DNA of 64,000 bases, taken from positions 1 through 64,000 of the forward strand of contig CANEFS010000001.1 in NCBI GenBank assembly GCA_947426865.1, in the 5' to 3' direction. Source of the stretch: an uncultured Coriobacteriaceae bacterium. Lineage in GTDB: Bacteria; Actinomycetota; Coriobacteriia; Coriobacteriales; Atopobiaceae. Below the pieces are notes generated by a model. That model saw only the letters and a program-made list of their open reading frames with translations. It did not search any database and had not been told where the DNA came from. A program made the position numbers and the translations under genes. Every line of letters begins with the position of its first letter. The stretch's first letter is position 1. This document shows, piece by piece, positions 58,338 to 64,000 of the stretch.

Positions 58338-59333
58338 ATGGGAGTAAACATTGCAGGAAGAAGCTTTTTGAAGCTTTTGGACTTCACCACAGAAGAGATT
58401 GAGTACCTCATTCAACTCTCGCAAGATTTTAAGAATCTAAAGCGAACAGGCACCCCTCACCGCTACCTTGAGGGCAAAAATATCGTGCTTCTTTTCGAGA
58501 AAACCTCCACGCGCACGCGCTGTTCTTTTGAGGTCGGCGCCTACGATTTAGGGATGGGTGTCACCTACCTTGAGCCGGGCACTTCACAGATGGGCTCAAA
58601 GGAATCGATTGAGGACACCGCGCGCGTTTTGGGGCGCTTCTACGACGGCATCGAGTATCGCGGCTTTGCGCAAGAAACCGTCGAAGAGCTCGCCGAAAAG
58701 GCTAAGGTTCCGGTTTGGAACGGCCTTACTGACGATTTCCACCCCACGCAAATGATTGCCGACATGCTCACCATAAAGGAAAATTTCCCGCAAGGTTTTC
58801 ACGGCTTAAAGTTCGTTTTCATGGGGGACGCCGGAAACAACGTCGGCAACTCGCTCATGGTGGTCTGCGCCAAGCTGGGAATAAACTTCGTCGCCTGCGG
58901 CCCCAAAGAGCAGATGCCTAAAGCTGAACTTGTCGAGAAGGCCGAGGCAATTGCTGCTGAGAGGGGCTCGACTGTGACGCTCACAGAAGATGTGGATGAG
59001 GGCGTCAGAGACGCCAACGTTATCTACACTGACATCTGGGTTTCGATGGGTGAACCCAAGGAACTTTGGAACACGCGCATCAAACTTCTAAAGCCCTACC
59101 AGGTAAACGCAGAGATCATGAAAAAGGCGGCAAAGGATGCCATTTTCATGCACTGCTTGCCCTCTTACCACGACAACAAGACCGAGGTCGGCGCTTCTGT
59201 CGAGAAAGAATTTGGCTTAAGCGAGCTTGAGGTTACCGACGAGGTTTTTGAGTCGCGCCAATCCGTTGTCTTTGATGAGGCAGAAAATCGCATGCACTCC
59301 ATCAAGGCTATCATGTACGCAACACTGAAATAG
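58338..59333 (+). CDS. arcB: Ornithine carbamoyltransferase (catabolic)
   Basis: Converts citrulline and phosphate to ornithine and carbamoyl phosphate in the arginine deiminase pathway. 331 residues: carbamoyl-phosphate motif STRTR (residues 57-61), HPTQ (from His135) and HCLP (Cys273). The catabolic assignment rests on its place between arcA and arcD. ATG after AGGAAGGA (58326-58333). Confidence 0.94.
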   Translation: MGVNIAGRSFLKLLDFTTEEIEYLIQLSQDFKNLKRTGTPHRYLEGKNIVLLFEKTSTRTRCSFEVGAYDLGMGVTYLEPGTSQMGSKESIEDTARVLGRFYDGIEYRGFAQETVEELAEKAKVPVWNGLTDDFHPTQMIADMLTIKENFPQGFHGLKFVFMGDAGNNVGNSLMVVCAKLGINFVACGPKEQMPKAELVEKAEAIAAERGSTVTLTEDVDEGVRDANVIYTDIWVSMGEPKELWNTRIKLLKPYQVNAEIMKKAAKDAIFMHCLPSYHDNKTEVGASVEKEFGLSELEVTDEVFESRQSVVFDEAENRMHSIKAIMYATLK

Positions 59334-59403
59334 TGCTTTAATAGAGTTGAAAGTTTGCTCAAGATAAAGACGTTTGAAGAAAATGCGAAAGGATGAAATC
59401 ACA

Positions 59404-61032
59404 ATGGCTGAAAAAGCAGTTTCACAAAAGAAAAAGGAAGGTAAGAAAAAAGCGAGAAAGCTTATAAGCGTCTATACTATCCTCCTCTTGTTGCTGGTGG
59501 TTGTTGCGGTTATCTCCTGGATTCTCTCGGTGTTAAAACCAGGCGTTATAACACCTGCAACCTTTTCCGACGTCGTGATGGCCCCTATGATTGGTTTTAA
59601 AGAGGCGCTTGATATTATTATCTACCTTATCGTCATCGGAGGGTTTCTTGCCCTCGTCGAGAAAACCGGCGCACTTCGAGCAGGAATTGCTGCCCTCGTG
59701 AAGGCGCTTAATGGCAGAGAGCTTGTTCTCATTCCTATTTTGATGATTCTCTTTTCGGTTCTTGGATCAGCTTACGGCTTTTGCGAGGAATCCCTTGGTT
59801 TTATCGGCATTCTAGCTGCGACGATGCTCGCCGCAGGTTTCGATACGCTCGTGGCAGTTATGGTCGTTTTGCTGGGCGCCGGCGTGGGTTGCATGTGCTG
59901 TACGGTGAACCCCTTCGCTGTTGGTGTTGCAACGTCTACGCTAAACGACACGTTTGTCGGTTTGGGAATTTCTGCAACGGTAAGCCAGGTTCAAGTTATC
60001 GGTATTGGTCTTTTGCTTCTCGTCGTAAGTGATGCCATAGTGATTCCTTTCGTCTATCACTACGCCAAGAAAGTAAAGTTTGCGAAAGGCTCGATTCTTT
60101 CGCCCCAGGAAATGGCTGCTGCCGAGAGAGACTTTGGAAAGGTAGCGAAGTTCGCCTCTCAGGAAGAAGCTAAAGGCGTTCAGTTTGAACCTGTTGCCGA
60201 CATTGAAAACGCCGCCGGCGGAATCCCGGCTGTCGATTCAGTTGAAAAACAAGAGATTAAAAATGTCGAGAGAGCTATTTCGAAGGAGAAGGTAACGAAG
60301 AAAGAAGTGGCTGCCGCCTTGACAATTACCGTCAGTCAGATTGCGGTCCTTATAACATTTGCGTTTGCCTTCATCGTTATGATTATTGCGTTTGTCCCCT
60401 GGAGCGAGCTGGGAATTGACGTATTTAATGGCTGGTCCGCCGGCATTGTTGGCATGCCTTTGGGTGAATGGTCTTTTTTGGAGGCTGCTTCCTGGTTCTT
60501 CCTCATGTCGCTTGTGGTTATTTTTCTCTCTGGAATGTCTGAAAAAGAAGGCGTTGAAGGGTTTGTTGAAGGTGCAGCCGACATGATGGGCGTTGCTATC
60601 ATTATCGCTTTGGCCCGCGCAATCTCGGTTTTGATGTCCTCAACAGGCATCGCCGACTGGTTCTTGACGGCCGCCTCAAACAGGCTTGCTGGCACGAGTC
60701 CCTTCCTCTTTGCTCCTTTAAGTTGGTTGGTTATGGACGGCTTGTCATTCCTTATTCCGTCAAGTTCCGGCCTTGCTACGATGAGCATGCCTATCATGGG
60801 ACCACTCGCCCACAATTTGGGTTTCTCGACAGCTGTGATTATTCAGATTTACTCTTCGGCAAACGGCTTCATGAACCTCTTTGTCCCCACAGCGGTGGCC
60901 ATTATGGGTGGCCTCGCCATCGCGCACGTGGAGTATTCCACCTGGCTGAAGCACGTTATGAAAGTCGTGGCTGTTCTGGCCGTGGTCGTTTTGGTGATTC
61001 TTACGGCTTCTCTCTACCTCTTGCCGGCCTAG
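59404..61032 (+). CDS. arcD: Arginine/ornithine antiporter, YfcC/ArcD family
   Basis: Membrane exchanger expected to swap arginine for ornithine. 542 residues with about 12 hydrophobic spans, a large hydrophilic central loop (about residues 220-305), and family motifs GSAYGFCEESLGF and SSSGLATMSMPIMGPLA. It belongs to the YfcC/DcuC-type group, not to the APC-type ArcD. The N-terminus is Lys-rich. ATG 59404 preferred over TTG 59374. A bidirectional terminator follows; no arcC gene is present. Confidence 0.9.
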   Translation: MAEKAVSQKKKEGKKKARKLISVYTILLLLLVVVAVISWILSVLKPGVITPATFSDVVMAPMIGFKEALDIIIYLIVIGGFLALVEKTGALRAGIAALVKALNGRELVLIPILMILFSVLGSAYGFCEESLGFIGILAATMLAAGFDTLVAVMVVLLGAGVGCMCCTVNPFAVGVATSTLNDTFVGLGISATVSQVQVIGIGLLLLVVSDAIVIPFVYHYAKKVKFAKGSILSPQEMAAAERDFGKVAKFASQEEAKGVQFEPVADIENAAGGIPAVDSVEKQEIKNVERAISKEKVTKKEVAAALTITVSQIAVLITFAFAFIVMIIAFVPWSELGIDVFNGWSAGIVGMPLGEWSFLEAASWFFLMSLVVIFLSGMSEKEGVEGFVEGAADMMGVAIIIALARAISVLMSSTGIADWFLTAASNRLAGTSPFLFAPLSWLVMDGLSFLIPSSSGLATMSMPIMGPLAHNLGFSTAVIIQIYSSANGFMNLFVPTAVAIMGGLAIAHVEYSTWLKHVMKVVAVLAVVVLVILTASLYLLPA

Positions 61033-61159
61033 CTTTCGGTTTGGCCGAGAAAGACTTTTGAGAAAAACTGTGCAAGAGTGGCTATTGAGAAAAGCTGTAT
61101 GAGGGGTGCGCGCACGAAGAGTTGTAGCAAAAGCGCGTCTGATTGGCGCATTGAAAATT

Positions 61160-61197
61160 AAACTCCCGTTGGCAAGCGTGCCAGCTGGAGTTTTTTT
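61160..61197. terminator. Bidirectional terminator between arcD and trpS
   Basis: AAACTCC (61160-61166) pairs with GGAGTTT (61188-61194), with an inner stem TTGGC/GCCAG and a T-run. A-rich and T-rich flanks suit both converging genes. Confidence 0.8.
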
Positions 61198-61274
61198 CAA
61201 TTTAATTTTGATATCCCGCAGTGCAGATTTATGCAGCTTTTAATACCTCGTTTTCTAGGCTTATGCGGGCTTGT

Positions 61275-62324
61275 TTAATACTGCATCCGCATGGCCGAGC
61301 GCACCTCTGCAAGCGTTTCGTTTGCAATTTCGTTAGCCTTTGCATTTCCGCGTTCAAGAATCTCGTGAGCAAGACCCTTCTCTTTCGCAAGCTCTTCTCG
61401 GCGTTGGCGAAGAGGACGCAAATAATCGTTTACGACCTCTGTCACGTAGGCTTTCAGAGCGCCTGCGCCCTGCTCGCCAATGGAGTTGGCAATGGCGTCA
61501 GGGGCCTGGCCTGTCATGAGGGCCGCAGTCGTTATGAGCGCTGAGACACCCGGGCGGTTTTCAGGGTCAAAGGTGATATTTCTGTCCGAGTCGGTGCGCG
61601 CCTTCTTGATGAGCTTGGCGGTCTCGTCCTCGGTCATTGAAAGCGCGATGGCGTTTCCGTAGCTCTTGCTCATCTTGCGTCCGTCCAGCCCCAGAAGTTC
61701 AGGCGTCTCGGAGAGAAGGGGAGCGGGCTCGGGAAAGACGGGAGCGAAGCGGTCGTTGAAGCGCCGCGCGATGTTTCGCGTCAGCTCGAGGTGGGGGAGC
61801 TGGTCTTTTCCAACCGGCACGACGTTTGCTTTGCAAAAGAGGATGTCGCAAGCCTGGTGCACGGGATAGGTGAGAAGGAGTCCTGTAAGGGCATGCTGAG
61901 AGACTTCCTTCTCCGCCTTAACGGTGGGGTTTCTCTTTAGTTCAGATTCCGAAACAAGACTCAAGAAAGGAAGCATGAGCTGATTTAAGGCGGGCACAGC
62001 AGAGTGCGTGAAAATCATGGTTTTCACGGGGTCAATTCCTACGGCCAGATAGTCGAGAACCATGTCGTGGGTGTTTTGCTGAATGTGCTCGGTGGTGTCT
62101 CGGTCGGTAATGACCTGGTAGTCAGCGATGAGGATGTTCGTGTTGACGCCCTTGTTTTGAAGGTCGACGCGCTCTTTTAGCGTTCCAAACCAATGTCCCA
62201 GGTGGAGGTGTCCTGTGGGACGGTCGCCCGAAAGCATCTTGAAAGAGGAGGGATTTTCTTCCAACTTCTTCCAGGTCTCATCCGATCTGCGGAGCGCTTC
62301 TGTATAACTTCCTTCGTTTGGCAT
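61275..62324 (-). CDS. trpS: Tryptophanyl-tRNA synthetase
   Basis: Charges tRNA-Trp (whose gene is at 4571). 349 residues, class I: nucleotide-binding GHLHLGHWFG (HxGH), KMSKSYGN, and the TrpRS region DRDTTEHIQ. ATG at 62324 with AAGGATAG upstream on the minus strand. Alone on its strand. Confidence 0.96.
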   Translation of the reverse strand: MPNEGSYTEALRRSDETWKKLEENPSSFKMLSGDRPTGHLHLGHWFGTLKERVDLQNKGVNTNILIADYQVITDRDTTEHIQQNTHDMVLDYLAVGIDPVKTMIFTHSAVPALNQLMLPFLSLVSESELKRNPTVKAEKEVSQHALTGLLLTYPVHQACDILFCKANVVPVGKDQLPHLELTRNIARRFNDRFAPVFPEPAPLLSETPELLGLDGRKMSKSYGNAIALSMTEDETAKLIKKARTDSDRNITFDPENRPGVSALITTAALMTGQAPDAIANSIGEQGAGALKAYVTEVVNDYLRPLRQRREELAKEKGLAHEILERGNAKANEIANETLAEVRSAMRMQY

Positions 62325-62880
62325 TTTCTATCCTTCAGTCTTACACCCTTTGTTTTGTGGGGCTTTATAGCTGTCTTGTCTATACTTTGTTTTATTCTCT
62401 GGCCTTGTAGCCTTTTCTTCTTGTCTGTCTTGTAGCCTTTTCTCGTTTTCTGCCTTGAAGTTTTGTCCTCTCGTTTGCTCTTGCTTTGTTTATTTTTTCT
62501 TTATTTTATAGGTTTTTGACGGGGCCGGAAGAATTTTTAGCTGCTTTTAAGAGAGCCCCCCACGGGTATCGATTCTTAGACCTTCTCTTTCGCCGATTCC
62601 TGTGTGCTCCTTCGAATTGTGTTGAGAATGAGGGGGAATTGTGAAGATAGCTGATAGGAGCGGGGTTGCTTGAGACGAGATGAATGTTGTCTCTCCACAT
62701 TTTTTTAAGCCTGCTCTTTTCACGCTTCAAAGCACCAGCTATTTCCCTTGCCTCAAGTTCAACTTTAATCTTGTGATTCAGCTAAAAAAGCTTCCAAAAA
62801 CAACTTTTAAGGCCCTCTTGAGACGCACGCGTGGCCTGCTCTTTTAACATTTCTCAGAGAAATTTTTGAAGAAATTTTGG
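62325..62880. other. Long non-coding region between trpS and nrdD
   Basis: About 800 bp separate the two divergent genes. The left part is T-rich on the plus strand (A-rich toward trpS) with a direct repeat CTTGTAGCCTTTTCT at 62404-62418 and 62429-62443. A palindrome TTTCTCAGAGAAA lies at 62850-62862. A 74-codon minus-strand frame (62506-62730) has no recognisable family and no clear start signal. No T-box or known RNA was recognised, but a small RNA cannot be excluded. Confidence 0.4.
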
Positions 62881-62888
62881 AAATGGGT

Positions 62889-62935
62889 ACAACATCTAGT
62901 AATTTTGGGTTGCAAAACCACCATACCTTGTTACT
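62889..62935 (+). promoter_or_regulatory. Possible NrdR boxes upstream of nrdD
   Basis: Two related 16-mers, ACAACATCTAGTAATT (62889-62904) and ACCATACCTTGTTACT (62920-62935), lie 31 bp apart, the spacing known for paired NrdR sites before ribonucleotide reductase genes. The first resembles the actinobacterial type (core ACATCTAGT); the second is a weak match. Confidence 0.35.
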
Positions 62936-63128
62936 ATTAATGACGGCCAAAGAACTTTTCCAGGTTAAAAAACGCAGGAAAAACGAGGAAAATACGTGGA
63001 TTTTATAACTCAGATAATTTCTAATTTTATGAACAAACCTTTTATTCCTCTTGACAATACGGCCGTCTAACTGCGGCTTTAACTGATAAACGCACCAAAA
63101 ATGAAGCAGCTTACTTTAGGAGAGAAAA

Positions 63129-64000
63129 ATGAAAATTATTAAACGTAACGGCGCAGAAGTAACGTTCAACCCTCAAAAGATTATCGACGCTATCAAAAAA
63201 GCCAACGTCACGGTCGCAAAAAGCCTGCGTCTCACCGACGATCAAATCGAAGACGCCACCGCTGTCGTCGCCGCCGAGTGCGAAACGTGCGGCCACACCG
63301 TCACGGTTGAAGAAGTCCAGGACATGGTCGAAGATCAGATCATGTCTAAAGGGGCCTTCTCGGTAGCCCGAAACTATATTACGTATCGCTACGTCCAAAA
63401 TCTCAAGCGTCAGACGAACACGACTGACGACCGCATCCTCTCTCTTATTGAGTGCAATAACGAAGACGTTAAGCAGGAAAACTCCAACAAAAACCCCACC
63501 ATCAATTCGGTCCAGCGCGACTACATGGCAGGTGAGGTCTCAAAAGATCTGGCTAATCGCATTCTCTTGCCACAAGAGATTGTCGATGCCAACAAAGAGG
63601 GCCTCATCCACTTCCACGATGCTGACTATTACGCTCAACATATGCACAACTGCGACCTCGTGAATCTGGAAGACATGTTGCAAAATGGCACGGTTATCTC
63701 GGATACGTTAATTGAGAAACCCCACTCTTTCCCCACCGCCTGCAACATCGCCACTCAAATCATCGCCCAAGTCGCAAGCTCGCAATACGGTGGCCAATCT
63801 ATCTCTTTGACGCACCTTGCACCTTTCGTTGACGTTTCTCGCAAAAAAATTAAGAAGCAGTTCGTCGAAGAAATGGCCGAGCTCAACCTTGAGATGGACG
63901 AGGAAGCCGTCGACAAGATGGTGGAAAAGCGCCTGCTGGAAGAGATTCGTCGCGGCGTTCAAACGATTCAATATCAGGTCGTTACCCTCATGACGACGAA
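63129..64000 (+). CDS. nrdD: Anaerobic ribonucleoside-triphosphate reductase (partial, 3' end outside window)
   Basis: Class III, oxygen-sensitive glycyl-radical enzyme that makes deoxynucleotides. The reading frame is open from the ATG at 63129 to the window edge, 290 codons. Residues 1-90 are an ATP-cone regulatory domain (IIKRNGAEVTFNPQKIIDAI), followed by the NrdD core (QRDYMAGEVSKDLA, FHDADYYAQHMHNCDL, IATQIIAQVASSQYGGQS). ATG after AGGAGAG (63118-63124). The glycyl-radical end and nrdG activase would lie to the right. Confidence 0.95.
   Translation, partial: MKIIKRNGAEVTFNPQKIIDAIKKANVTVAKSLRLTDDQIEDATAVVAAECETCGHTVTVEEVQDMVEDQIMSKGAFSVARNYITYRYVQNLKRQTNTTDDRILSLIECNNEDVKQENSNKNPTINSVQRDYMAGEVSKDLANRILLPQEIVDANKEGLIHFHDADYYAQHMHNCDLVNLEDMLQNGTVISDTLIEKPHSFPTACNIATQIIAQVASSQYGGQSISLTHLAPFVDVSRKKIKKQFVEEMAELNLEMDEEAVDKMVEKRLLEEIRRGVQTIQYQVVTLMTT

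Noticed and set aside
62506-62730. Minus-strand 74-codon frame in the trpS-nrdD gap
   Set aside because: No family, no good start signal and biased composition; left as non-coding.
62881-63128. Cobalamin riboswitch before nrdD
   Set aside because: No B12-box-like core is visible, and class III reductase does not use cobalamin.

Overview
The window looks like chromosomal DNA of an anaerobic actinobacterium, most likely class Coriobacteriia. Reasons: the RNA polymerase beta-prime subunit carries a coiled-coil insertion near its N-terminus of the kind found in Actinobacteria; tRNA-Trp sits between rpmG and secE; base composition is moderate in G+C; and the metabolic genes are those of an obligate anaerobe (pyruvate phosphate dikinase, bifunctional AdhE, a monomeric group-B-type [FeFe]-hydrogenase, class III ribonucleotide reductase NrdD, and an arginine deiminase operon). 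Genus cannot be fixed from the sequence alone.

Layout. 1-4137: ppdK with a tandem operator-like repeat upstream, then a lipoprotein. 4138-21751: the transcription/translation block rpmG, tRNA-Trp, secE, nusG, rplK, rplA, rplJ, rplL, rpoB, rpoC, rpsL, rpsG, fusA, and an rpsJ that is cut off from the rest of the S10 operon. This block holds two identical L1-binding leader elements, an L10 leader with a terminator, and a pseudogene scrap of a glycyl-radical activase. 21815-31488: adhE, a small kinase, a lipoprotein, nagA, a lysophospholipase, hisS and the hydrogenase. 31587-32240: a HAD phosphatase on the minus strand. 32731-43874: aspS and ftsZ, a complete pst phosphate-uptake operon with pstC and pstA fused, then sepF, proC, yggT and divIVA. 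44036-53740: an oxidoreductase, an ABC binding protein, a permease-ATPase fusion coupled to pta, glf with a glycosyltransferase, a DJ-1 protein and an RNA methyltransferase. 53869-64000: ppk1, arcA-arcB-arcD, trpS and the start of nrdD, which runs off the end.

How it fits together. Energy would come from arginine (arcABD; no carbamate kinase gene is present here) and from acetyl-CoA through pta and adhE, with H2 as a possible electron sink. Phosphate is imported by Pst and can be stored as polyphosphate by Ppk1. Galactofuranose for a surface polymer is made by Glf and probably transferred by its neighbour.

The most unusual observations are: (1) a domain like the RNA polymerase alpha-subunit C-terminal domain attached to the C-terminus of RpoC; (2) an exact 45-bp L1-binding element in front of both rplK and rplA; (3) an octamer, TTTCTCGG, at least 28 times in 64 kb, including intergenic DNA; (4) lysine/alanine-rich N-terminal extensions on several unrelated proteins and acidic C-terminal tails on L11, RpoB and RpoC; (5) two unusual ABC-transporter gene fusions. 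All counts and alignments were made by eye.
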